Source: Przewalskia tangutica
Lineage: Eukaryota > Streptophyta > Magnoliopsida > Solanales > Solanaceae
NCBI GenBank assembly: GCA_029844215.1
Contig: CM056718.1
Location: 84,122,764-84,186,763 of the forward strand
Direction of reading: 5' to 3'
DNA: 64,000 nt
Made by a program: the position numbers and the translations under genes. The first letter of the stretch is position 1, and every line of letters begins with the position of its first letter. Positions 1-9,828 of the stretch are shown here, piece after piece. A model generated the notes under the pieces. That model had not been told where the DNA came from. It saw only the letters and a program-made list of their open reading frames with translations, and searched no databases.

Positions 1-535
1 ATACAGAAATTTGAACAGTTACATCCTTTACAACCCTGCCCACAACAGTACTACATACCTCTAAGAGTGTAACAACAACTATGACGGGACAGGGCCCCGC
101 CATACCCCTGAATGTACAAGAACCTACAACTCAGGGAAACATACCAAAAGATAAGCCTCCGGAGAAACGGAGCTTCCCAATCTGTTGGCTGATCCTATGG
201 CGAGGATCACAACCGATGCTCTCTACTGCGGCATGAACGCAGCCCGGAGGTCAAGACAAAGTACCAAGTATGTGGCGAAAATACTCTAAATGAAATCATA
301 GTAGTCTATATAAAACAGGAGACATATATGATAACCAAACTACATTACATAATATGTAAGCAGTCACGTCAAGTCAGGGACTCACGCCCTCAAAATCATC
401 ACTCAAATATAACTATGAGTCTCATGCCCGCAACATCAATCATGCCCGTGGAACACCTTCCTCAAATGGCGATCTCGATAACCACACCAAGGAGTACACA
501 TGAACACGTGTCCCACCTGTGTCATAAAACCGTGA

Positions 536-857
536 CGGCAAGTACGAAGGCTAACTACCGGATACCAAAGCGCGTCATCAATCGGCGGGGCAAGTACGAA
601 GCCAACTACCGGATACCAAAGCCGTACCAACAAATCTATATAACCATACCACGAAGGCGACCCGGGCAATCACGAAGCCAACTACCGGATACCACTGCGC
701 CACGTGGTGGCGGGCAAATCACGAAGACTAACTACCGGATACCTGGCGGAATCATGAGACCGTCCACAAACCGAACGGCAAATGCGAAGGCTAACTACGG
801 ATACCAAGCGAATCAGCCCGCGACCTCGGGGCAAGTACGAGCCAACTACCGGATACT
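536..857 (-). repeat. Six-unit imperfect tandem repeat in LTR E
   Basis: A core of about 29 bp (plus-strand form close to GGCAAGTACGAAGCCAACTA followed by CCGGATACC) recurs at about 537, 589, 664, 711, 777 and 830. Variable spacers of about 20-45 bp separate the units. The same array in the opposite orientation lies at 44730-45045 in LTR F, which puts E and F in one LTR subfamily. The repeat lies far downstream of the TATA box, in the R-U5 part of the LTR. Confidence 0.8.
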
Positions 858-2847
858 GCCGAATCAGTAAAACCTCATGGAGAGCTAGTCTATGGAATAA
901 TAATCACAGAAGTGTACCCGTGGAATGCTCCGTCACTGCCGGTACGTCCAAGTAAGATCATAACAAATCAGCCGTCCCTCCATCGAGAGACGCGGTGGTA
1001 TAGAAATACAATACTAGCACGACAAGGCTATCACACGCAAACATAGGCAAGTTACACACAACTCAAGGTACTTTCATTTTATGCCAAAGTCCAGGTTTTA
1101 ACCCCAAAGTACTACGTACGTTAAATTCTTTTTAAAAGATCCATTTCTTTTACAAAGGTCACCCGATGCCCGTATTATCAAAATGGAGTGACTAACATTT
1201 TAAGTAAACCAAAACAACTTCCATACTTTCCTTTTTAAACCAAATTAAGACAATACTATGCCTTCTTTTTAGACCAAAACACTTCTCCTTTTAAAGTCAA
1301 GTTACCATTTTAAAACTAATGATAAAACCATTATTTTGTTTTCATAAAGTCGTTATAACTAACTTCCCATAAAATTATAACACTTTATGTTTTAAACCAA
1401 TTTAAGACAAAACCATGTCTTTCTTTTAAATCAAAACTCTTCAATTCCTCAAGTCTCTTTTCTTTTAGAAATCAAGTTCCTTACTTTGGAAATTTAAGAA
1501 AATTAATGCTTGTTTATAATGATTCTTATTAAAGCAGCCATGATCTAGGAAATGTAATACAATTTTGTCTTATCTTAGCTTCTATGCAGATGGAGGTTTC
1601 TACTGGTTTTAATAGTAATTAGTTAGTCAATACCTTTTCCTTTATTAACGCTGCAGTGGTTTGTTCGATACTTATTCTCATTTCCGAAATCAATATAATA
1701 TTATTCCTTTTAAAACCCAAGTACCCATTTCTCATAAAAGCGGTTTCACAACTGTTTAACACAAACCAAGTCCTTAATATTTCACATCAAGTCATTTATA
1801 AGTCAAATCTCTTATCTTTTAAAAACCACAAACCATTTCTTTACCTACATAAAGTTGTTATAACAAACTTCTCATAAAGCTGTTATAACACTTTATGTTT
1901 TAAACTAACCAAATTCATTTAGCACATGTACGTCTACCGTACTACATAGTTCACAACAATCATGCTAGAAAATATAGGAAGAGGTTCACATACCTCGCGA
2001 CGGTTTTCGACAATTAGCAAAACGCTCCAAGTACTATAACCTTGCTAGCCTTTTCCACCCTTCAAGTAGAATACGCTACTCGTAGTACTTCAACCTATAA
2101 TGGCCATAAAACGTCTATCAACTTCTAGATCTCTTCGTAGAATATTCTAAATATAAGATTCCTTATTCTACAGAAAATTCGGCAGCACCTCCCCCCCCCG
2201 TAGTCACATAAATCTCCTCCTCTACTCAGGCCCGCTACCAGGCCAACAACTCCCATGGAATTACACGTCTAACCGGACGTGTTCAATTCTACTTCACAGA
2301 TATACTACACAAGTCTACTGTAAATACAGTCCAATGTAAATACAGTTCTATTCTTTTCAATCATCCTCCCAATATATATTATACTCAATTCTAAGCTATA
2401 CATTACTACAACATGTAATATCCAATTACAATAGGGGGATAAAGATCCTTACCTCGATAAGCCCAAAATTATCCAAGATTTATGTCGATCCTGAGCAACG
2501 TTTAGCTCCAACTCCTTACGCTCCAACCCGCTCCAAGAAACCCTTAGAAGTTTCTAAACAACTTCTCTTAACACTTCAACTCTAAAAGGTGAAGAGAACT
2601 TAGGCTCTAAGTGTGGCAACTCTCGACCAAGGGGTAATTTAGGGGCTAGGAGTGTGAAATCTTTTCTAACTTTTGGTTAATAATCTTCCTAATACACTAA
2701 GGAAGAACACTTAAGAGTTTAAGAATTTTTGGACAAAGTTTGGTTAAGGGAGAGGGCTTAAAACCGAGAACCATAACAAAGGGGAGGGAGTATTTCAAGA
2801 CTTGAAATCTCTAAGTGTGGATGAAATTATGTCTTGAACTAAGGGGG

Positions 2848-2855
2848 TATTTATA
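2848..2855 (-). promoter_or_regulatory. TATA box of LTR E
   Basis: TATAAATA on the minus strand, followed by a C-run, in the same context as in the other LTRs. It lies about 540 bp from the LTR start after removing the inserted LTR D, so U3 is short compared with the rest of the LTR. Confidence 0.6.
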
Positions 2856-3298
2856 GGACATTCAAGGGCTAGGATTGAAGCATGTGTGTGGTCTAGATTT
2901 GGCCATGTGTGTGTGGGTCCCACTTATCTATCTACTACACAAAATATCTTCAAGACTTTGATCAAATGTTTTTGGCCTTTAAAATGCCAAAAACGTGCAA
3001 CCTTCTTTGTCCAACAATTCGTCCAACATGTTCCACCTAAGGGTGACACATGTCGCCCTCCTAATGGTCCAAAATATTTCATCTTCCGAAAATTTCTGTA
3101 ATGCCAAAAATCTGAAAATAAAGTGGGCCTCACAATACCGTAAATTCCTCCCGTGGGCCCCACGTGACCAATTCCGGAAAATAAAATTCCATGATTCTCA
3201 AATATTCCAAAAAGTCCGAATACCGAATTCGGAAATCCAATTCCCATTAACGAACCTTTTTCCTTCACAAAATCCGAAACTTTTTCCGTCGAAAAATC

Positions 3299-3303
3299 AC
3301 ATC
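3299..3303. repeat. Target site duplication of solo LTR D, left copy
   Basis: ACATC directly before the LTR. The right copy is ACATC at 6786-6790. Removing one copy plus 3304-6785 restores a continuous gamma1 LTR start comparable to 42450-42500. Confidence 0.9.
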
Positions 3304-6300
3304 TGTTACACCCCGTAACTCCAGGACATGTTTAAGAGAATGTATGTAAGGAACCCAAGACTGGAAAAGGGTACAAAAGGAAGAATTGTTTTTCCGACGG
3401 AAAATCTTCCGAACGTCGGAAAGGAAAAATATTCGTTGAGGAGAATTGGATTCTCAAAATGCATTAATTGAGGATTATGGAATGTATTTTCATTATGGAA
3501 ATTTATTTTACGGATTTGGTCACGTGGGGCCCACCCGAGGAATTTTACGTTTTGTGGGGCCACGAGGGTTACGAAATTTTATGGACGAATGAGAGGGCGA
3601 CACGTGGCACCCCTCCCACATGGATTGGTCGAATTATGCAAGGGCAAAAGGGTCATTGACCATGATAGAAGACTAAGTCTTGCTAAGCTTGAGCTTGACA
3701 TTGTTGACTAAGTCAAGAGCCACTTGGCTTGATCCCATTCATCCAATTTTAACATGTGTTGTAATCTAGACCCTCCAATGTGTTATATATCATCCTTAGT
3801 AGCAAGACTTGGCATTATACACTTAGAAAAAAATTAGAACACTTAGAGGGAGGAGATGAGCTCTCGGGTTAGGGCTTTTCCCACACAAAAAAATTTGCAA
3901 TTTTGGTTCATAAGCCACAAGACTTTAACCCTAGGTCCCTAAGGGTATTGTAAGGATATCTCAATAGAAAGATTTCGGAAAAACCGCATTTTTACGTTAG
4001 TCGCAAGGCAGAAACTCAAGGTGTTCTTCAACTTTGAAGTTGGAAATAGAAGAGGAGTTTTTCACAAGATTCTAAGGGTTGCAAATAGCGGATTGGAACG
4101 TCAAGAAAAGGAGTTGGAGTTGCTAAGGATCGACTTAGGGTTTTGGATCATTTTGAGCTTAAGGAGGTAATAATCTCCGTCTTGCTATATTAATTCGAGA
4201 TTTCATGTTGTAGTAGTTAAAATGTTCATGTGGATTATATTATGAAGAATGATATATGTTATGGAATATTTGGATGGAATCCGAACGTTGCATGATTTAG
4301 CCTTTAAGTTTGTAATTCAATTTAGTTACTAGTTTAGTCGTCGCATGTTATCTAAAGAGTTGATTAAGGTGATTATAATTGCTAAGTTGTTTATGACTAT
4401 ATAACATGCTAGACCTAAGAGCTTGGATTGAAAAGGAATTGGAAAGGTTGATAAGTTGTTGCACTTTTTGGCCGAATTGACATTTGTATTGTGGACTAGT
4501 TTAATGTAATTTGTGGGGCGGAATTTTACACGTCCTGTTAAGGCGTGTAATCCCCTTCGGTTAGCTGATTTGTTGGGCCTTAAATGTGGCATGTTTGGTT
4601 ATTGAATTCGGCCTTGAAAAAGGTGGCAAAGTATGTAGAAACAAAGGAAGTGTTGTCCGATTTTCCATAGAATTTAGTGACTTTGCACTTAGAATATTCT
4701 ACGTTCGAAGCTAGAGGTTAATGGACGTATTATGGCCAATTTAGGTTGAAGTACCAAGTATAGCGTATTCTACTTGAAGGATGGAATAGCTAGCAATGTT
4801 GAAGTACTTTGGAGCTTTTTGCTACTTGTCGATAATCGTCGCGAGGTATGTGAACCTCTTCCTTCTTTTGACATGATTTTATGTATGGAATATACATGTG
4901 GTATTATTTCATGATTTCCTTCTACTCTTAGAAGTTAAGAAATAAGTATGTTGATTTACTCTACGTAAGGGTTATGTCTAGGTTATCCTAAGTTCTTGCC
5001 AAGTCTTATGGGGGATGTTGGTAAGAATCGTTAGAAGGTATTTGGAGTCAAGTTGACTCGACTAAGTTACGGCACAAATGTGAATAAGTATCGAACAAGC
5101 CATCGCAGCGTTAATAAAGGAAAATGTAATGCCGATAAATTATATTAAAACAAGTAGAATTCTCCATCTGCATAGAAGCTAAGATAAGACAAAATTGTAT
5201 TACATTTTCTAGATCATGGCTACTTGAATAACATCGTTATAAATAAGTATAACTTATTCACAACGCACCAAGTATATGTTACTTAATTTAAAAGAGTTTA
5301 CGTATGAAGTTTTTAAGACTTTGAAACTTGTTTTCTTAAAAGTTAAGGGACTTGAAGTATTTTGAAAACTATGTGATTTGATTTGAAAGTATAAGTCTCT
5401 TGGTTATAAAAGGAATGAATTTGTTTAAGACATAAAGAGTTATAACGACTTTATGGGAAGTTGGTTATAACAACTTTATGGAAAATTAAAAGAATGGTTT
5501 TCTTCAGTAATGTAAGCAAAGAAATGATTTGAAATAAAAAAGGGCAAATTGTTTTAAAGGTACCAATTGCTTAAGGTTTTTAAGAAAGAAGTCACTTGAT
5601 TTAGAAGCCGGTAAATGTATTTCTAAAAAGGTATTGTGACTTGTCTTGAAAGGTAGATATGACTTGATACTACGGTTGTTAGTATCTGGGAAGTTTTATT
5701 TGAAAAAGAGTCTTTCTAAAGGAATAGAGGTGCGTAGTACTTTGGGTTAAATTCCCGGATTTTATATGACTTTATCGTCCCAGAAATGGGCCGGGCAGTA
5801 TACCTTTATGGGCAGACTATATGACATTATCGTCCCAGAAATGGGTCGGGCAGTATACCTTTATGGGCAGACTATATGACATTATCGTCCCAGAAATGGT
5901 CCGCGATATACCTTTATGGGCGCACTATATGACATTATCGTCCCGAGAAATGGGCAGGCGAGATACCTTTATGGGCGGACTATATGACATTATCGTCCCG
6001 AGAAATGGGTCGAGCGAGATACCTTTATGCGGACTATATGACATTATCGTCCCGTAAATGGGCGGGCGATATACTGTATGGCACTATGTGACTTTATCGC
6101 GTCCCGATTTGGTAGGCGATATAAGCGTCCTCGTAAAAGTCGGATTAGGTTATGAAAGATAAGTAAGTTAGATGGTAATAAACCTAATTACTTCTCCTAA
6201 GTATGTACGTAAGATATGGATATAACTCTTAATGGAATGGAAAAGATAATGATGTGCAATTAAGTTCATAAGGGGTAATGACACGGCAGGATCTGGTATG

Positions 6301-6785
6301 TACTTTTTATACTTGCCCTGTCATTCTTTTATGCGATTATAATCATTTCTTGTACTTTATTTACATTCCATATTAAATTTTTGTTATGCGGCCCGCCGAA
6401 GCTGCGTTAAATGTCGCGAGTTTAGGCACACAGTTGTGGATCCGCGAGCTTAGGATCCTGGTTCAACATTTTGAGATGGCTCCAATGTTCCGGAGTCGTC
6501 ATGGCTATGTATATTCAGGGGTACGACGGGGCCTTGTCCCGTCATAGTATGTGTTCAAATCTTAGAGGTCTGTATTCACATGTGGGCTGGACTGGTTAGA
6601 GTTGTAATTACATTTTTGGATAGCGTAAGCCCTTTTTGAGTGATTTTTATTACGGCAGCCTTATCGGCTTTGCCTTGGTAAAAAAAAATGTGTGTTATTT
6701 ATTTTCCGCAGCAGTTTATTATGTTGTATGTTTATAAGGGTGCCCAGGTAGGGCACCAGTCGCTGCCCGGGGTCGGGTCGTGACA
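3304..6785 (+). mobile_element. Solo LTR D (beta family)
   Basis: A complete LTR from TGTTACACCCCGTAAC to GGGTCGTGACA, 3482 bp long, with no primer-binding site or polypurine tract next to it. It is flanked by a perfect 5 bp target duplication ACATC (3299-3303 and 6786-6790), and the interrupted LTR E resumes after it. This is what recombination between the two LTRs of one element leaves behind. Landmarks are a TATATAT-type box near 3784-3790, donor-like GAG|GTAATAA at 4167, GAG|GTATGTGA at 4846, and a tandem repeat at 5763-6135. Its ends and repeat match the 3' LTR at 35237-38585. Its first third differs from that LTR but shares a module near 5090-5220 with LTRs E and H. Confidence 0.92.
5763..6135 (+). 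repeat. Tandem repeat, about 54 bp x 6 plus a partial, in LTR D
   Basis: Units run from TATATGACATTATCGTCCC to TTTATGGGCAGAC. There are six recognisable units and a decayed seventh. The related array in LTR C (37343-37935) has ten units plus a partial. The array makes a periodic open frame (5821-6057) whose peptide repeats LWAHYMTL-like blocks. I do not regard that frame as a gene. Confidence 0.88.
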
Positions 6786-6869
6786 ACATCTTTCTTCCTT
6801 TCCAATTTTAAGGTCGTATTCTCGTACGTACGTCCTCACATACATACCCTGGAACTACGGGGTATAACA
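6786..6869 (-). mobile_element. Gamma1 LTR E, start of LTR (right part)
   Basis: The 84 bp that complete LTR E: ACATC (duplicated target) then sequence ending GGGGTATAACA, the reverse complement of TGTTATACCCC. It joins directly to beta LTR sequence at 6870, so E is inserted inside the 5' LTR of element C. The 5 bp to the right are CTTGT, and the matching left copy would lie outside the window. Confidence 0.88.
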
Positions 6870-7121
6870 CTTGTCCCGTCATAGTATTTGTCCAAATCTT
6901 AGAGGTCTGTATTCATATGTGGGCTGGACTGGCTATAGTTGTTTTTACATTGTTAAATAGTGTAGACTCTTTCGGGTAATTTTTATGTTATGGCAGCCTT
7001 ATCGGCTTGGCCTTAGTTCAAAAAAAAGTGTTATTTATCTTCCGCAGTTTTTTTTTATGTTGTATGAATAGAAGGGTGCCCAGGTAGGGCACCAGTCGCG
7101 GCCCGGGGTTGGATCGTGACA
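6870..7121 (+). mobile_element. 3' end of the 5' LTR of element C (beta family)
   Basis: The last 252 bp of a beta LTR ending GATCGTGACA, directly before a primer-binding site. It pairs better with the LTR end at 38341-38585 than with D: both carry a segment close to ATTGTTAAACAGTGTAGACC and CTTTCGGGTAATTTTTATG where D differs. I therefore assign it as the 5' LTR of the element whose 3' LTR is 35237-38585. The rest lies left of the window, beyond inserted LTR E. Confidence 0.85.
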
Positions 7122-7281
7122 AAAGTGGTATCAGAGCAGTTAGTCCTCAGAAAGTGTCTACAGACCGTGTCTAGTAGAGTATTGATTATCGGTGTGTTGT
7201 GCACCACATCTATAATCAGGAGGCTGCAGGACATTTAGGATTGGTTTCCATTCTTCTCACTCTGAGATCGTGCGATACGTA
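7122..7281 (+). mobile_element. 5' leader of element C, left of the alpha array
   Basis: 160 bp of untranslated leader matching 45733-45890 in element F and the reverse complement of about 41960-42110 in element J. In J the leader continues from GATCGTGC through AATAGAGCTGTG toward gag. Here it breaks at about 7281 and resumes at 33994 (AGAGCTGTG), which proves that the 26.7 kb between is an insertion. Confidence 0.88.
7126..7137 (+). other. Primer-binding site of element C (initiator tRNA-Met)
   Basis: TGGTATCAGAGC starts 4 nt after the LTR end. It is complementary to the 3' end of plant initiator tRNA-Met, the primer used by chromoviruses. It shows that C runs on the plus strand. Confidence 0.93.
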
Positions 7282-9723
7282 CATCACGACCCATTCAGGG
7301 CGTGGCGGTGCCTTGCAAAACCCAGTAGTCATACATCGAGTAATCGCGGAAATATAAAACAAGACATGAAACGATTTATAAAATAAGACACGATTTATGT
7401 GAAAACACGCCTTTAAGTATATATATAAACATGGTTTAGCGATTACATCCGATCTTGTAAACATGACTACATACCTCTGAAATATACAACTATGGCGGGA
7501 CGGGGCCATCATACCAGTGTACAAAACTATCTACAACGGAGATCATACCCAAAAGTAGAGCCTCGGAAAAGATGGAGCTCGACACCAACGTAGAGATCCT
7601 AAGAATGTGGATCTAGCACTGCTTGCCTTACATGGCATGAGCGGCCCGAAGGAGGTCGATCTGACAGTACTAAGTATATGAAGCGTAAAATACTTAAATG
7701 AAAACATATCATGTTAAAATCGGTTTTGCAAGTATGTATGAAACAACGAGGACCACATAGTGCCACATCATAAACAAGCAACAACATATGGCGTAGCGAG
7801 GTCTTTTCTAGGTGCGAATGATCGAAAGCAGGACCAATTGCGTATTATCACCATGCAAGCCTAATCACGGACTCCGTAGTCGCATAGGCCACTCACATAG
7901 GCCGCGTAGGTACATAACCCGCGTCGAGGGTAGCTATTCCTCGGCGTCGCCCCGACTCGTAGTCCGCATGGCCACATAGACCGCGTGAGGTATAACCTGC
8001 ATCACTAACACGGAACTCCGTAGCTCCGCATAGGTCCCTTGGACCGCATGAGGTATTCTCGAATCATGGTCCTGCACAGCGAGTCTACCCGCGTCGGAGG
8101 CACAACCCCGTAATATGTCAAGAGGTGAGTGATATTATACTAACATAACAGCTTATCGTTAAACAACATAAGCACAACAAGAATACTCACATATACAATC
8201 GTTACAAGACACTAACACACATAGCATCATATCATGTCTACTTTATCAAACCATCTTATTATTCTTTTCACAAGTCAATATAAGTCATTATAAATACATA
8301 GGCAAAAGCTGTTTCTTTTATCATGCTTAAGTGGTTATACCTAACTTCCCATAAAGCTAGTATAACTCTTAGCTTTTGTTTTAAAACCAATTAGTTCTCT
8401 TACATTAAAAATGATTCGATTACTCTTTTGAAATGCTTTGGATCTTTATTATTCGGGCTTAAGCGTGAGGCATTCTGCGTAAGTATTATTCGAGCTTAAG
8501 CGTGAGGCATTCCGTAAGTATTATTCGATTAACACATGTACGTCTACCGTACTACATATATACATTAAAATATCATGCTTTAGGAAGAATCACATACCTT
8601 CTCAGCGAAAACCACCTGCCAAGTTGAATATGTCGCGCGCAGAGAATCATCCTATAATAGTCAGACACGTCTATCAACGTTCAGACTACTTTGTAAACAG
8701 TTCTAAACAGAGGGTTCTATATCCTACAGAAAAATTGGGCAGCACTTCCCTACCCGGTGAGCTACTCAAGTCTACTATGAAAACAGTCCTATGTAAGTAC
8801 AATTTGATTAATCTTCTTTTAAACCCTTCTACTGTGATAACAGTTCAATTCTATTCTGTGATATTCTTCTAAGTATTTATACTCATTCTTATACTACTAC
8901 AGTATGTATTCTCTAATTCAAAAGAGGGTTATGATTAGTTACCTCGGTAAGCCCAATAATATCCTAGATAAAGTCGCTGAGCAAGGTTTAGCTCTAAGTT
9001 ATGCGCTCAGAGTAGCTCGAAACCTTAGAAGTTCTTAAAAACTTATACTAAGGACTAAGGGATTTGGGCTAGGGTATTTTGGGCATTATAACAATACTAG
9101 AAGACAACTTTTCTACCAAGGGAGGGGGGGTAGATTTCGGCTAGGCTAGGGGGAGGGGTTGCCTCGGCCAAGCTCACTAAAAAAGGGGGGGGGGGTGTTG
9201 GACGAAAAAGGCTACAAGGGAAAGGAGAGGATTTTCAAGACTTGGAAAGGAATTTATGGATGAAGAACTCTTCATCTTAAGGGGGTATTTATAAGTCAAG
9301 ACATGGCCAACCAAGGGCCAAGATTTAGCCAAGTGCTAGGCAAGTGTAAGGTCAAGATTAGGGCAAGTGTCCTTGGCCAACTTGCACACAAAATATCCTA
9401 CCTAATCCTTGACTTGTGCAAAGGCACAAAAAACGTGCACTTCATTGTCCAATTCGTCCAATGGACGATTTCAAGTCCACCAATTGGAGGGTGCCAAGTG
9501 TCGCCCTCCCGTTGGTCTAAAATGTTTCGTCTCTCGGAAAAATCCGCAAAAATTAGAAATGGCATAGCCGGAATTTGCCCTACGAAAGCTGTGGAAACGT
9601 TTCGTCGGAAAACTATTCGTTTTGTGAGTTGTGCCCAAGAAAAACGTTTTGTGCCTAAACTTTAAGGCTAGACTTTTGTACGTATTCCCTTACGTACATA
9701 CTCTGGAAATACGGGGTATAACA
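7282..9723 (-). mobile_element. Alpha LTR 3 (3' LTR of B1)
   Basis: 2442 bp from TCACGACCCATTC (the first bases are CA rather than TG) to GGGGTATAACA. A TATAAATA box is at 9286-9293 on the minus strand. A G-run of 11 is at 9185-9195. A doubled motif close to TTAAGCGTGAGGCATT lies at about 8458-8530. The polypurine tract and hairpin of B1 follow at 9724-9758. A 120-residue open frame on the other strand (9303-9665) is repeated in LTR 1. I take it as chance coding on the antisense strand of U3. Confidence 0.9.
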
Positions 9724-9758
9724 TTCTCCCCTACTTAGAAACATTCGTCCCGAATGTT
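9724..9758 (-). promoter_or_regulatory. Polypurine tract and adjacent hairpin of B1
   Basis: Read on the minus strand, a purine-rich run close to GTAGGGGAGA touches the LTR start. It is preceded by a perfect 8 bp inverted repeat, AACATTCG / CGAATGTT, with a 3 nt loop (9740-9758). The polypurine tract primes plus-strand DNA synthesis. The hairpin recurs in the same place in all other elements here. Confidence 0.85.
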
Positions 9759-9828
9759 ACTTCCCAAGACAGTTAACGATAAGGTCCTTCATAACTTAAA
9801 CAGTTTGTAAATGCCACACACAGGTCCT

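Larger units (their letters stand above)
1..3303 (-). mobile_element. Gamma1 LTR E, left part (minus strand)
   Basis: This is a Ty3/gypsy LTR read on the minus strand. Its start (TGTTATACCCCGTAG on the minus strand) lies at 6869 and its other end lies left of the window. Comparison with the LTRs at 42392 and 55515 suggests about 165 bp are missing. It is interrupted at 3303/3304 by a solo LTR. A TATAAATA box is at 2848-2855 (reverse complement). Donor-like AG|GT sites follow at 2451-2452 and 1992-1993. A tandem repeat lies at 536-857. Its start abuts another LTR (6870) with no polypurine tract between, so it is either a solo LTR or the 5' LTR of an element running leftward. The open frames inside it (for example at 328-870) follow the repeat and are not genes. 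Confidence 0.85.

Noticed and set aside
328..870. 180-residue frame with repeated KANYRIP-like blocks
   Set aside because: It follows the 29 bp core repeat of LTR E and runs opposite to LTR transcription. The same array in F has no such frame.
5821..6057. Open frame with a repeated LWAHYMTL-like peptide, and the similar one at 37346-37621
   Set aside because: The frame follows a DNA tandem repeat whose unit length is near a multiple of three. It is not shared in phase between the two LTRs and has no start context.
7126..7137. tRNA-like motif TGGTATCAGAGC
   Set aside because: Only the 12 nt complementary to a tRNA 3' end are present, directly after an LTR. It is a primer site, not a tRNA gene.
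9303..9665. 120-residue frame starting MANQGPRFSQVLG, repeated at 33573-33935 and in part at 26230
   Set aside because: Antisense to the LTR and lying across U3. Its recurrence is explained by LTR identity. It is broken in LTR 2 and in G, and it shows no domain I recognise.
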